Source: Psychroflexus tropicus DSM 15496 (lineage in GTDB: Bacteria; Bacteroidota; Bacteroidia; Flavobacteriales; Flavobacteriaceae). Taken from it: a DNA stretch of 64,000 nucleotides. Positions 52,825-61,860 of this stretch are shown here, one piece after another; positions within the stretch are counted from its first letter, which is position 1; each line of letters starts with the position of its first letter. The stretch spans positions 190,914-254,913 of the forward strand of contig NZ_KB905343.1 of the NCBI RefSeq assembly GCF_000378765.1, written 5' to 3'. A program made the translations under genes and the position numbers. The notes under the pieces were generated by a model. That model ran no database searches and was not told the origin of the DNA. It saw only the letters and a list, made by a program, of their open reading frames with translations.

Positions 52825-53346
52825 GTGATTGGAAATGATATTGTAGATTTAGCGAAAGCTCGAGAAGAGTCAAATGTTTTTAGACCACGTTATCTAGAAA
52901 AAATCTGCAAGGATACTGAAATTAGTATAGTCAAATCCAGTTTATACCCTGTTGAAACATTTTGGAGAATTTGGACAATGAAGGAGAGCGCTTACAAAGC
53001 GTGGCAGCGAAATCTAAAAACGATCCCAGCTTTCAATCCATTGGCTTTCAAATGCGAGTTGAAAAACAGCAAAGAAGGGGTTGTCTACCATAAGTCATCT
53101 CTCCTTTCAACCAAGACCACTCAAACCGCTGATTTCATTTATTCAGAAGTTATTTCAACAAAAGGGAACAGGTGCTTTTTTGGAAGTAATGAGGAATTCT
53201 TAGATCTGATCAAACTTCAGTACACGTTAAATTCTGTTCCAGAATTAAACAAAACCAACCTAGGTCTTCCTTTTTTAATTATCAACAATAAACTGTTAGA
53301 AGTGTCCAAAACGCATCATGGAAAATACCAGGTTTTTCAGTATTGA
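52825..53346 (+). CDS. 4'-phosphopantetheinyl transferase
   Basis: A 173-residue protein that starts with a GTG codon and the family motif MIGNDIVDLAKAREES, and has the magnesium-binding/catalytic motif FWRIWTMKESAYKAWQ. It moves phosphopantetheine from CoA to the ACP serine. It begins 1 nt after the ACP gene, so it most likely activates that ACP. Last gene of the operon; a cluster-specific transferase implies the ACP is a poor substrate for the housekeeping enzyme. Confidence 0.85.
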   Translation: MIGNDIVDLAKAREESNVFRPRYLEKICKDTEISIVKSSLYPVETFWRIWTMKESAYKAWQRNLKTIPAFNPLAFKCELKNSKEGVVYHKSSLLSTKTTQTADFIYSEVISTKGNRCFFGSNEEFLDLIKLQYTLNSVPELNKTNLGLPFLIINNKLLEVSKTHHGKYQVFQY

Positions 53347-53402
53347 CATTTACTTTTTGTTATAAACAAACTAAGATTGGTATAATCTATGTTATAGTTT
53401 AA

Positions 53403-53410
53403 TATATTTG
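53403..53410 (+). promoter_or_regulatory. -7 element TATATTTG directly before the ATG of the secreted-protein gene
   Basis: Matches TAnnTTTG and ends 2 nt before ATGATG at 53413. A leaderless transcript is possible. No TTG is at the usual -33 distance. Confidence 0.45.
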
Positions 53411-53412
53411 TA

Positions 53413-54060
53413 ATGATGAGGTACTCTAAATACATATTTATCAGTTTGTTAATAAGTTCTGTTGGGCTTTTCGCTCAGAGCAGGGATTTTCCTACTCGTG
53501 GTTCAGAAATTAATAACAATCCAAGATTTAAGTCTTCTAATTCAAATTCTGGATTAAGTCCACTTGGTATCCCTAACAGAAGCAAGGTTAAAGATAGATT
53601 TTCTAAAAATGAAGAAGGTGTAGATTTTAAACCTAAAAAACAGTTTACCAATCCGAGTAATTTGTGGACAGACAAGCTTAATAAAAAGCCTGAAGACGAA
53701 AACAAAGGTATGAAAGAAGAATGGGCCGAGGATATGAGTCTTGGAGAATTTTTAACCACGTCAGACAAGATGACCTTTATTTGTAGAGACCACATGATGT
53801 TTGACGGAGACCGGGTGCAAATAAGAGTAAATGACCAGATCATCATTGAGAATCTTCTTTTAGAAAACGTTTATAAAGAAATTACTGTTCCTTTATCAGT
53901 AGGTTTCAACAAAATAGAGTTTATAGCCCTTAATCAAGGTGAAGCAGGTCCAAATACTGCTGAGCTTAAAATAATTGATAATGGAGAAGTGGTTTCCAGA
54001 AATGTATGGAATCTTTTAACCGGTGTAAAAGCAAGCTCTATCATTGTTAAAAATGAGTGA
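53413..54060 (+). CDS. Secreted protein of unknown function
   Basis: A 215-residue exported protein with signal peptide IFISLLISSVGLFAQ. The mature N-terminal half is low complexity, rich in Asn, Ser, Lys and Pro (EINNNPRFKSSNSNSGLSP). The C-terminal half (from about residue 115) is a beta-rich domain: FICRDHMMFDGDRVQIRVND, LSVGFNKIEFIALNQGEAGP, ELKIIDNGEV. I do not recognise it with certainty; the C-terminal half has the look of a small beta-sandwich domain common in Bacteroidota secreted proteins. Two ATGs in a row (53413, 53416) could serve as start. Confidence 0.75.
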   Translation: MMRYSKYIFISLLISSVGLFAQSRDFPTRGSEINNNPRFKSSNSNSGLSPLGIPNRSKVKDRFSKNEEGVDFKPKKQFTNPSNLWTDKLNKKPEDENKGMKEEWAEDMSLGEFLTTSDKMTFICRDHMMFDGDRVQIRVNDQIIIENLLLENVYKEITVPLSVGFNKIEFIALNQGEAGPNTAELKIIDNGEVVSRNVWNLLTGVKASSIIVKNE

Positions 54061-56148
54061 TTAGCTTTCAAGTACTGCTAAGGCTAGCCTTATTTTCTCA
54101 TAGCTCAATTTCCCATTGAGACCCTCGTAAACAGGCTTCAGGGCACCTTTATAATCTACATCTTTTAAAATATTTTCAACGGAAGTAATTTCAGTCTTTG
54201 AGATCAAATCGTCAATGTTGATAGATTCTCCCTTTTTAATTAGCGTACTTAAATGCGAAACAATGGTAATAGATTTTAGATTTCGTTCCTTAGCGATTGT
54301 TTCAATGCTTTTGCCATTCTTATAAAGATGAAGTGTTTCTTCGTACGTTGAGGTTTTCTTCTTGCGTTTCTTTGTATTGAATTTTTTTATGACGGTTATG
54401 AAATCATAAGCGTACTTTTCTGCTTTAAGAGCATTAACTCCGCTTATGGATTTAAAGTCCTGCTCGGTTAGAGGTCGCTCTTTTTCAATTTCCTTCAAAG
54501 TTGCATCGTTAAATACCAAATAAGGAGGTATATTTTCTTCAATAGAGAGTTCCATCCTTAGCTGTTTTAAGTGTTTGAAAAGAGACGAAGATTTTGAAAT
54601 AGCTTTGGTAGAGGTTTGTGAAATGGTGTCTGCTTTAGGTTTAGTGAGCCAGACTTGTTCATCTTCAAATAACACTTTTTTAGCCATAGCTGTGAATTCT
54701 AAAGCGTTTTTTCTATGAAAAGCGATTTCAATATAACCAAGGTTAATCAATTGAAGGATATAATGCTGCCAATCTTTCCAGCTAATGCCATTACCAATTC
54801 CATAGGTTTTCAAATTCTGGTAGCCTTTATCATAAACCCCTGTGTTCTTAGCTCCTCTTAAGACATCGATCACTATTCCAATAGGTTCACTTTGTTTTAC
54901 CCTTCCAATAGCAGATAAAGCTTTTTGTGCGATGATTTTCGCATCGATGAATCTCGGAGGATTTTTACATACATCACAATGCCCACAGTTTTCTGTAAGA
55001 TGTTCCCCAAAATAACCTAATAAAATTCTTCTTCTGCAGGAAGTCGCTTCAGCAAATTGCTTCATCCGCTCCAGTTTGGCTTCCTGAACTTCTTTATTGT
55101 TTACATCTTCCAGAAATCGTTTGTACTGGATTACATCTGCATAAGAGTGAAACATAAGTGCATGCGCTGCTACTCCATCCCGTCCTGCTCGACCAATTTC
55201 TTGATAGTAGCCTTCCAGGTTTTTGGGCATGTTATAATGAATGACCCATCTAACGTTGGATTTATCTATTCCCATTCCAAATGCGACTGTGGCACAAATA
55301 ATCTGGGTCTTATCATAAACAAAGTCTTCCTGAATTTCGCTCCTATCATCTGTAGTAAGTCCAGCATGATAGGCTTTGGCTTTAAAACCCTTCTTGGTAA
55401 GATCTTTTGCCAGCTTTTCAGTAGATTTTCTACTTAAGCAGTATATAATTCCTGCTTCATCCTGTCGTCTCAAAAGAAAATTTTCAATTTGTTTTAGCCG
55501 TTGATCTGCATTTCTTACTTCTAAGAAGATGTTCTTCCGGTCGAAAGAGGACAAAAACACCTTTGCCTTTGGGATGGCGAGTTGTTTCAAAATATCTTTC
55601 CTGGTGCTTTTGTCGGCAGTTGCTGTTAAAGCAATGACGGGTGTTTGAGGTAATGACCTTTTCAAGAAGCTCAATTGCTGGTAAGAGGGTCTAAAGTCAT
55701 GCCCCCAGGAAGAAATACAATGTGCCTCATCCACAGCAATGCAACTAAAATAGGATTGATTTAAAACCTCTTGTAAACCAGATAAGCTTTCGGGGGCTGC
55801 ATAGAGAAGCTTCACAGTTTTATTGGCAACTTTAGCTTTGATTTCCTGTTGGAGTTCTGGGGATTGAGTAGAATTGAAAAACTCCGCTTCTATACCATTG
55901 CTTCTTAAAGCATCTACCTGATCTTTCATCAAGGCAATAAGTGGTGAAATGACCAATGTCACTCCTTTAAATTCCAAAGCAGGAAGTTGGTAGCATAGCG
56001 ACTTTCCTCCTCCTGTAGGCATAACTACCAAAGCATCATTTTTATTCAGTACATGTTGGATAATTTCAGACTGGTTTTTTCTGAAATTATCATACCCAAA
56101 ATACGTTTTTAAAAGTGAAAGACTGTTCTGAATACCCTCTGCGGCCAT
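54061..56148 (-). CDS. recQ: ATP-dependent DNA helicase RecQ
   Basis: A full-length RecQ (about 695 residues). The helicase core has [38 protein letters not shown] and the VI motif [12 protein letters not shown]. The zinc-binding domain reads [13 protein letters not shown] then CGHCDVC. A winged RQC domain follows, then an HRDC domain ([18 protein letters not shown]-type), and a C-terminal helix-turn-helix segment ([20 protein letters not shown]). It unwinds forks and recombination intermediates. The ATG at 56148 is preferred to a TTG 15 nt upstream. It meets the secreted-protein gene end to end with no gap. Confidence 0.93.
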   Translation of the reverse strand: MAAEGIQNSLSLLKTYFGYDNFRKNQSEIIQHVLNKNDALVVMPTGGGKSLCYQLPALEFKGVTLVISPLIALMKDQVDALRSNGIEAEFFNSTQSPELQQEIKAKVANKTVKLLYAAPESLSGLQEVLNQSYFSCIAVDEAHCISSWGHDFRPSYQQLSFLKRSLPQTPVIALTATADKSTRKDILKQLAIPKAKVFLSSFDRKNIFLEVRNADQRLKQIENFLLRRQDEAGIIYCLSRKSTEKLAKDLTKKGFKAKAYHAGLTTDDRSEIQEDFVYDKTQIICATVAFGMGIDKSNVRWVIHYNMPKNLEGYYQEIGRAGRDGVAAHALMFHSYADVIQYKRFLEDVNNKEVQEAKLERMKQFAEATSCRRRILLGYFGEHLTENCGHCDVCKNPPRFIDAKIIAQKALSAIGRVKQSEPIGIVIDVLRGAKNTGVYDKGYQNLKTYGIGNGISWKDWQHYILQLINLGYIEIAFHRKNALEFTAMAKKVLFEDEQVWLTKPKADTISQTSTKAISKSSSLFKHLKQLRMELSIEENIPPYLVFNDATLKEIEKERPLTEQDFKSISGVNALKAEKYAYDFITVIKKFNTKKRKKKTSTYEETLHLYKNGKSIETIAKERNLKSITIVSHLSTLIKKGESINIDDLISKTEITSVENILKDVDYKGALKPVYEGLNGKLSYEKIRLALAVLES

Positions 56149-56216
56149 TTTTTTGATTTCCAAATTGAAGACGCAAATTACAATTTCAGTTTTGGATTAT
56201 TAAAGTTGAATAATGA

Positions 56217-56224
56217 TATATTTG
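56217..56224 (+). promoter_or_regulatory. -7 element TATATTTG before the Rrf2 gene
   Basis: Matches TAnnTTTG and ends 5 nt before the ATG at 56230; TTTG 22 nt upstream (56191-56194) could serve as -33. The leader would be almost nil. Confidence 0.5.
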
Positions 56225-56229
56225 TAGGA

Positions 56230-56667
56230 ATGATTTCTAAAAAGACCAAATACGCCATTAATGCTCTCGTATTCTTAGCCAAAAGAACAGGGGAGGGACC
56301 AATCGTAATTAGCGAAATAGCTGAGAAAGAACATATACCAAGAAAATTCCTTGAATCTATTTTATTAAACCTAAAAAAAGCCGGTTTGCTGGCCAGTAAA
56401 AAAGGTAAAGGTGGTGGCTATTATTTACTTCAAAATCCAGATGAAATCAACCTGGCAGATGTCATGCGACTTTTTGATGGGCCAATAGCCTTTTTACCTT
56501 GTGTGACTTATAAATATTATGAGCGATGCGAAGAATGCAAGGATGAAGAAACTTGCGGCATTCGTGACGTCTTTTTTGAGGTTAAAAGAAAAACAGTCGA
56601 ATTACTTAAACAGGCAAGCTTGAGTGAAATCATCAAAAGAGAAAGTAGTCTAATAGCCCATCTTTAA
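56230..56667 (+). CDS. Rrf2 family transcriptional regulator
   Basis: A 145-residue winged-helix regulator starting MISKKTKYAINALVFLAKR (ATG 56230; the TTG 24 nt upstream is rejected). The recognition helix region is HIPRKFLESILLNLKKAGLL, the wing SKKGKGGGYYLL. A cysteine cluster, CVTYKYYERCEEC followed by another Cys in ETCG, could bind an iron-sulfur cluster or sense sulfur/redox as in IscR or CymR. It lies 86 nt before the SLC13 permease, whose promoter carries a palindrome, so it is the likely repressor of that gene. Confidence 0.88.
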   Translation: MISKKTKYAINALVFLAKRTGEGPIVISEIAEKEHIPRKFLESILLNLKKAGLLASKKGKGGGYYLLQNPDEINLADVMRLFDGPIAFLPCVTYKYYERCEECKDEETCGIRDVFFEVKRKTVELLKQASLSEIIKRESSLIAHL

Positions 56668-56705
56668 AAAGGGTTTAATTTTCCAATAAATTTATTTTAA
56701 TGTAA

Positions 56706-56726
56706 AGTCTATAGATTTAGTAGACT
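56706..56726 (+). promoter_or_regulatory. Palindromic operator candidate for the Rrf2 regulator
   Basis: AGTCTA (56706-56711) and TAGACT (56721-56726) form a perfect 6-bp inverted repeat around TAGATTTAG. It sits just upstream of the -7 element (56731-56738), where a -33 box would lie, the position of a repressor site. Assignment to the adjacent Rrf2 protein is inference. Confidence 0.55.
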
Positions 56727-56730
56727 ATTC

Positions 56731-56738
56731 TATATTTG
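56731..56738 (+). promoter_or_regulatory. -7 element TATATTTG before the SLC13 permease
   Basis: Matches TAnnTTTG. The ATG at 56754 is 15 nt downstream, which rules out the apparent upstream TTG start that lies inside this element. Confidence 0.6.
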
Positions 56739-56753
56739 AGGAAAATTCAATTA

Positions 56754-58550
56754 ATGACCACCGCTGCTATTATTACGATATGTGTTATCGTTTTAGCTAT
56801 CATTCTTTTTGCTACTGAAGCTCTGCCTATAGATCTTGTAGCCATTTCTATTATGATTATTCTGGTGATCACCGGGGTGATTACTCCACAGGAGGGCGTA
56901 GAGGGTTTTAGCAATAAGGCAACGATTACGGTCGCTTTTATGTTTGTACTTAGTGCAGCTTTATTAAAAACGGGTGCTTTACAAATGCTTGCACACCGTT
57001 TATCTAATATTTTTCGCTACAATTTCAACAGTGGTATTTTGATGATGATGTTTATGATTGCCGTGATATCGGCCTTTGTGAACAATACACCTGTGGTTGC
57101 CGTGTTTATTCCTGTGGTGATTCAGATCGCCCACACCTCTGGACAAAGTCCATCTAAAATGCTAATACCACTTTCTTTTGCTTCCATTTTTGGCGGTATG
57201 TGTACCTTAATTGGTACTTCTACCAATATTCTGGTAAGTGGTATAGCAGAAAAAGAAGGGGAGAAGGCAGTGGAGATGTTTCAAATGACTCCAGTTGCTG
57301 GTGTGCTTTTAGTTGTTGGTATAATTTATATGTCGATTCTGGGAATTAGTTTTTTACCGAAAACCAGACGTACGAAAGATTTAAAAACAAAGTTTCAAGT
57401 TAATAATTACATCACTATAGTTGAGTTACTTGCAAATTCAACATCGATTGGCAAAGCAATTATGAATTCTGAATTGGTGACAGAATTTAATATGGACATT
57501 ATCGAGGTCAGGAGGAATGGAAGTCAGTTTACACTTCCGCCAGGAGATTTTGGACTCCATAAGGGGGATATTCTTAAAGTGAGATGCGATGTAGAAAAAT
57601 TAAAATCTCTGAAAGGGAAAACCAAAACCTTATCTATGTCTCCACTTAAAATTGGTGACAATGATTTATCAGGTAAGAATTCTGCTTTAGTAGAAATGGT
57701 GATTACTTCTTCTTCAGAGATACATGGTAAAACTTTAAAAGAACTAGATTTTAGAAGGCGTTTTAGAGCTATTCCACTAGCTATAAAGCACCGAGATGAC
57801 ATTCAGCATGAAGATTTATACGATGTTAAACTGAGTGCTGGAGATATTATTCTAGCAGAAGTAAAATCCCATTATGTGAAAGAACTGGTCAAGCTGGAGT
57901 CTGGACAAAATGCTCCTTTTGTTTTGTTATCTGAAGATCATATTACAGAATTTGATAAAAAGAAATTCGGTATTGTGATGAGTTTGATTACAATCATGGT
58001 GGTTTTAGCTAGTTTAGGGCTATTAGATATTATGGTTGGTGCGATAACTGCTGTAATTATTTTGGTGTTTACCAAAATACTTTCGATGAAAGAAATTTAT
58101 AAAGCCATCAACTGGAAAATTATCTTTTTACTGGTTGGAGCCTTAAGCCTTGGTCTGGCTATTCATAAAACAGGTTTAGACCTTTTTATTGCAGAACAAT
58201 TACTCACTCAGTTACAGCCTTTAGGTATGATTGCAATTATTTCGGGTTTATATTTGATTACTTCGTTATTGACTGAAGTCATGTCTAATAATGCTTCAGC
58301 TGCATTAATGACTCCCATCGCAATTGCATTGGCTCATAGCTCTGGGATTGATGTTTTACCCTTTCTAGTCACCGTGATGATCGCTGCTTCAGCTACATTT
58401 ATGACCCCAATAGGGTATCAGACCAATACGATGGTTTACAGCGCTGGAAATTATAAATTTAGGGATTTCTTTAAAGTAGGCTTTCTTTTAAATATGCTAT
58501 TTTGGATCATTTCGAGCTTTGCGATCCCCTGGTACTTCAACTTGATTTAG
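56754..58550 (+). CDS. SLC13/DASS family permease with two TrkA-C domains (sulfate-type)
   Basis: A 598-residue transporter. Two hydrophobic halves of about six helices each carry the paired family motifs [19 protein letters not shown] with [12 protein letters not shown], and [19 protein letters not shown] with [15 protein letters not shown]. Between them lie two regulatory RCK_C/TrkA-C domains (about residues 200-370). Similar permeases import sulfate, phosphate or dicarboxylates; with the Rrf2 gene upstream, sulfate is the best guess. The ATG at 56754 is chosen; an earlier TTG lies inside the promoter. Confidence 0.88.
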   Translation: MTTAAIITICVIVLAIILFATEALPIDLVAISIMIILVITGVITPQEGVEGFSNKATITVAFMFVLSAALLKTGALQMLAHRLSNIFRYNFNSGILMMMFMIAVISAFVNNTPVVAVFIPVVIQIAHTSGQSPSKMLIPLSFASIFGGMCTLIGTSTNILVSGIAEKEGEKAVEMFQMTPVAGVLLVVGIIYMSILGISFLPKTRRTKDLKTKFQVNNYITIVELLANSTSIGKAIMNSELVTEFNMDIIEVRRNGSQFTLPPGDFGLHKGDILKVRCDVEKLKSLKGKTKTLSMSPLKIGDNDLSGKNSALVEMVITSSSEIHGKTLKELDFRRRFRAIPLAIKHRDDIQHEDLYDVKLSAGDIILAEVKSHYVKELVKLESGQNAPFVLLSEDHITEFDKKKFGIVMSLITIMVVLASLGLLDIMVGAITAVIILVFTKILSMKEIYKAINWKIIFLLVGALSLGLAIHKTGLDLFIAEQLLTQLQPLGMIAIISGLYLITSLLTEVMSNNASAALMTPIAIALAHSSGIDVLPFLVTVMIAASATFMTPIGYQTNTMVYSAGNYKFRDFFKVGFLLNMLFWIISSFAIPWYFNLI

Positions 58551-58906
58551 AAAAGGTCAAATAACTGGATAAATTTATAGGCAACAAAGAAATTGAGAAG
58601 AGCGAAAAATAAAGAGGGAAACGACTGGACCAGGCTATCTTTAATTTTAACTCTGACTCCAAAGCCCAATGACATTAGAATAACTAAACCCACAGCAGCA
58701 CTAAACCCAAGAGCGGGCATAAAATAAAAACCACCCACTAAGCCTAGAGCTCCAAGTACCTGAAAGAAGCCAGTTATTTTTCGCTGAAGTGGAGTTAAAC
58801 CAAAGCGATTAAACTCTTCATACATGGTTGTACTAAAAAAACATCCTAATCCATAAAAGAAAAAAGAAAGGCTTATAAATAAGACCAAAATTTGCAATAC
58901 GACCAT
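58547..58906 (-). CDS. DoxX-like small membrane protein
   Basis: A 119-residue protein with four hydrophobic helices, for example ILVLFISLSFFFYGLGCFF and LGALGLVGGFYFMPALGFSA. The middle has GLTPLQRKITGFFQVLGALG, the phrase typical of DoxX/SURF4-like proteins. These are inner-membrane proteins; some serve as quinone-linked subunits of oxidases, but no partner is near. Its stop overlaps the SLC13 stop by 4 nt in a tail-to-tail arrangement. Confidence 0.78.
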   Translation of the reverse strand: MVVLQILVLFISLSFFFYGLGCFFSTTMYEEFNRFGLTPLQRKITGFFQVLGALGLVGGFYFMPALGFSAAVGLVILMSLGFGVRVKIKDSLVQSFPSLFFALLNFFVAYKFIQLFDLF

Positions 58907-58912
58907 AGAATT

Positions 58913-59326
58913 TTAAGGTGCCAGAATTTGAAATATTTCCAAAGGTAGGTTTCTTAAAATCCAAAAAGCTAAAATTAAGGTGAAAATTAACCAAGGCGTT
59001 GCATTATGCTCCAAGAGAGATTTAGGCTTTTTCTTCGTTTTCAGCTGAATCCCATAAGTATATACCTTATAGCCGATAACCATCATGGCCAAGACTATTA
59101 AAAAATTATGCTTAATTCCAGTCCACAAGTTACCATGGAGAATTTCATGAATCGCCCGCTGGGAACCGCAACCAGGGCAATGAAACCCTGTTAAGCTGTG
59201 AAAAGGACATTTTGGAGTAAAGGCAAAAGTTGAAGGATTGATGAAAAAATAAAATATACCCAAAGTCAATATGACAATGGGTATAGATAGTTTTAAGAGA
59301 TTTTTTTGATTAAACTTTTGCGCCAA
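58913..59326 (-). CDS. DUF2752 membrane protein
   Basis: A 137-residue protein with three hydrophobic helices. Its hallmark is FHSLTGFHCPGCGSQRAIHE: the C-P-G-C-G motif next to LxxLTGxxCPGCG defines DUF2752. The function is unknown. Its start meets the CD225 gene stop directly (59326/59327), so the two are translated together; this pairing recurs in Bacteroidota. Confidence 0.88.
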   Translation of the reverse strand: MAQKFNQKNLLKLSIPIVILTLGIFYFFINPSTFAFTPKCPFHSLTGFHCPGCGSQRAIHEILHGNLWTGIKHNFLIVLAMMVIGYKVYTYGIQLKTKKKPKSLLEHNATPWLIFTLILAFWILRNLPLEIFQILAP

Positions 59327-59635
59327 TTAATAAGTTGATTTTTGCATTTCAGCATTATAAGCTTCCCAAAAAGCATCACCGGCGAAAACGAAAACAAAGA
59401 CGGCATATCCAATAATACTTACCAACCCTACTATTAATGCTACTAGCCACCAGGTTTTAGCTGTTTTTGAAGCATTAATTGCGCCTTCGTAGTCTCCAGC
59501 ATTATATTTAGTATTAACTTGTGATGCGTAGACAATACTCACTATTCCAGCTGGTAAGCAACATAGAAGTGTTGTAATAATTGCCATAGCTAAATGATTA
59601 GAAGGCCTTTCTGGTTGAGTTTGGTTAGTTTCCAT
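59327..59635 (-). CDS. CD225/dispanin family membrane protein
   Basis: A 102-residue protein with the dispanin layout: a proline/hydrophilic N-terminus (NQTQPERPSNHLA), a first re-entrant helix (MAIITTLLCCLPAGIVSIVY), a short loop with SQVNTKYNAGDYEGAI and a second helix (WWLVALIVGLVSIIGYAVFV). This is the family of interferon-induced transmembrane proteins; bacterial members are of unknown function. It is the first gene of a three-gene minus-strand run with DUF2752 and DoxX-like genes. Confidence 0.85.
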   Translation of the reverse strand: METNQTQPERPSNHLAMAIITTLLCCLPAGIVSIVYASQVNTKYNAGDYEGAINASKTAKTWWLVALIVGLVSIIGYAVFVFVFAGDAFWEAYNAEMQKSTY

Positions 59636-59700
59636 AAATTAAATTTTAGATTTTGATAAAATTAACATTTCAAATCAAACCACCTAAATTTTTACTGAAA

Positions 59701-60990
59701 TTATTTTAGCTTATCTACAAATTCTGAAAGTGATTTTATGGTATGATCAATATCTTCATAAGATAGCGCATCATTTAGAAAATAACTTTCAAAAGCACTT
59801 GGGGGCATATAAACACCGCGATCTAGCATACCGTGAAAGTATGTTTTGAATTTATCATTGTTTCCCTTAGCAGCAGTTTTAAAATCAACGACAGGTTCTT
59901 CACAAAAATGAATAGAAATCATAGATCCAATTCTATTGATTTGATGGACTACACCAGCGTCGTCAAGTACTTTTTTCATGCCTTTATGGAGGTAAGCCGT
60001 TTTCTTGTCCAGACTCTCAAAAATTGATCGGTTCTCGTTCAATTCTTTTAACATGGTATAACCAGCAGCCATAGCTAGTGGATTTCCACTTAAAGTACCA
60101 GCTTGGTAAACAGGTCCATCCGGAGCTAGGTGATTCATGATTTCTGCTTTTCCAGCGAAGGCGCCAACGGGCAAACCTCCTCCTACAACTTTACCAAAGG
60201 TGACAATATCTGCCAGCACTCCAAGCCGCTCCTGAACTCCACCAGGAGCTAATCTAAATCCAGTCATCACTTCATCAAAAACCAGGAGGATATTGTGCTC
60301 ATCACATAGAGATCTTAAGTCTTCCAGAAATCCATCGTTTGGCAGGATACATCCCATATTCCCTGCGACAGGTTCTATAATAATACATGCAATTTCACCT
60401 TTATGTTTTTGTATCAGAGATTTTACACTATCTAAGTTATTGTAATGGGCTAGTAAGGTATCTTTTGCCGTTCCTTTAGTGACACCAGGAGAATTAGGCT
60501 CTCCAAAGGTGGCACCACCACTTCCAGCTTGAATTAAAAATGAATCGCTATGACCGTGATAACATCCCGCAAATTTTATGATCTTATCCTTTCTGGTATA
60601 GCCTCTGGCCAATCTTACTGCGCTCATACAAGCCTCTGTACCGCTATTCACAAACCGTATCTTATCAATGCCTGGAACCATATCGATGGCGAGCTTAGCG
60701 ATTTTGGTCTCCAGCTCTGTTGGTATACCGTAAGAGGTACCATCTTTCGTTTTTTCAATTACAGCATCTACCACTTTTGGATGGGCATGCCCTAAGATCA
60801 TAGGTCCCCATGAAGAAATGTAATCTATTAATTGGTTGCCGTCCTCATCGTGAAGATAAGCACCCGCAGCTTTTTTAACGAAAATAGGGTCTCCGCCTAC
60901 AGCATTAAAAGCTCTTACAGGTGAATTTACTCCGCCAGGAATATACTTTTTTGCTTCATCAAATAGGGCACTACTTCGCTTATATATCAT
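59701..60990 (-). CDS. hemL: Glutamate-1-semialdehyde 2,1-aminomutase
   Basis: HemL forms 5-aminolevulinate for heme synthesis by the C5 pathway. The 429-residue class III PLP enzyme begins with the family phrase [20 protein letters not shown] and has [20 protein letters not shown], the cofactor-binding [12 protein letters not shown] and the PLP lysine in [17 protein letters not shown]. The N-terminal [11 protein letters not shown] signature distinguishes it from the other class III enzyme in this window. It is the last gene of an operon with the LysM glucosaminidase (6 nt gap). Confidence 0.95.
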   Translation of the reverse strand: MIYKRSSALFDEAKKYIPGGVNSPVRAFNAVGGDPIFVKKAAGAYLHDEDGNQLIDYISSWGPMILGHAHPKVVDAVIEKTKDGTSYGIPTELETKIAKLAIDMVPGIDKIRFVNSGTEACMSAVRLARGYTRKDKIIKFAGCYHGHSDSFLIQAGSGGATFGEPNSPGVTKGTAKDTLLAHYNNLDSVKSLIQKHKGEIACIIIEPVAGNMGCILPNDGFLEDLRSLCDEHNILLVFDEVMTGFRLAPGGVQERLGVLADIVTFGKVVGGGLPVGAFAGKAEIMNHLAPDGPVYQAGTLSGNPLAMAAGYTMLKELNENRSIFESLDKKTAYLHKGMKKVLDDAGVVHQINRIGSMISIHFCEEPVVDFKTAAKGNNDKFKTYFHGMLDRGVYMPPSAFESYFLNDALSYEDIDHTIKSLSEFVDKLK

Positions 60991-60996
60991 AAATCT

Positions 60997-61860
60997 TTAT
61001 TTTATCTTTAGTTGTTGACCAATTCTAATACGGTCATTTTTTAATTTATTAATTAATTTCAATTCTTCTACCGTAAGTCCAAATTTTTCAGAAATATTAT
61101 AAAGTGTATCGCCTTTTTTGACTCTATAAAACCCAACACCATTCAAAGACAGTTTTTCAGGTCGAGGTAAAGGTACGTCAGCTGCTTTGCCAAGCACTTC
61201 TTTATCAAATTCATTTAAATTGTAGCGTTCTATTAAGCTGATTAGCTTTTGTGGATACCTTGGATCTGTCGCATAACCTGCTCTTCTAAGTCCTCTTGCC
61301 CAAGAGGTGTAATCATCCCTCCTGTAATCGAACAAAAAGTTGTACCGATTCCTTTCGAATAAAAATAAAGAGTGGTCGCGAAAAGAATATTTAGGATCTG
61401 CGTATTTTCTAAAACATTCCTGAGCCTCATCATCGTCATGATAGACTTTCTCTCCCTGCCAGCCGTTGCACTTTATTCCAAAGTGGTTATTAGATTTTCT
61501 GGTAAGCTTGCCTTTTCCAGAGCCTGACTCTAAAATACCTTGAGCTATAGTGATGCTGGCAGGGATGCCATAGAGCCTCATCTCTTCCTGTGCAATTCCT
61601 GAATAATTGTAAATGTAAAGTTCAACAGGGCTTAGTGAACTTAAATCAACATCATCGATATCTTCATCAAGATCATCTTCTAAGACAATCGGCTGAGTTG
61701 GTTGGTTTTTTTGTTGTTCACGAACAACAGACTCACTTCTATTGTTTTCTTTTTCAGCAACCGTTTTAGCCCTTTTGGAAGTTCCACAAGAGGTTATCAA
61801 GAGGATAAGCACTAAGCTAAATAAAAGAGAGAATTTCAATGATAGTTGATGGTTTGACAT
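60997..61860 (-). CDS. Glucosaminidase with LysM domain, lipoprotein
   Basis: The 287-residue product has a lipoprotein signal (VLILLITSCGTSKRAK), an acidic linker, a glucosaminidase domain (about residues 80-215; GIPASITIAQGILESGSGKG, SNNHFGIKCNGWQGEKVY) and a C-terminal LysM (RVKKGDTLYNISEKFGLTVE). It should cleave the glycan of peptidoglycan at the outer membrane or septum. The ATG at 61860 overlaps the upstream gene by 25 nt. A TTG at 61839 would overlap the stop by only 4 nt (TTGA) and give a more typical signal (MKFSLLFSLV), so that start is a serious alternative. Confidence 0.88.
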   Translation of the reverse strand: MSNHQLSLKFSLLFSLVLILLITSCGTSKRAKTVAEKENNRSESVVREQQKNQPTQPIVLEDDLDEDIDDVDLSSLSPVELYIYNYSGIAQEEMRLYGIPASITIAQGILESGSGKGKLTRKSNNHFGIKCNGWQGEKVYHDDDEAQECFRKYADPKYSFRDHSLFLFERNRYNFLFDYRRDDYTSWARGLRRAGYATDPRYPQKLISLIERYNLNEFDKEVLGKAADVPLPRPEKLSLNGVGFYRVKKGDTLYNISEKFGLTVEELKLINKLKNDRIRIGQQLKIK

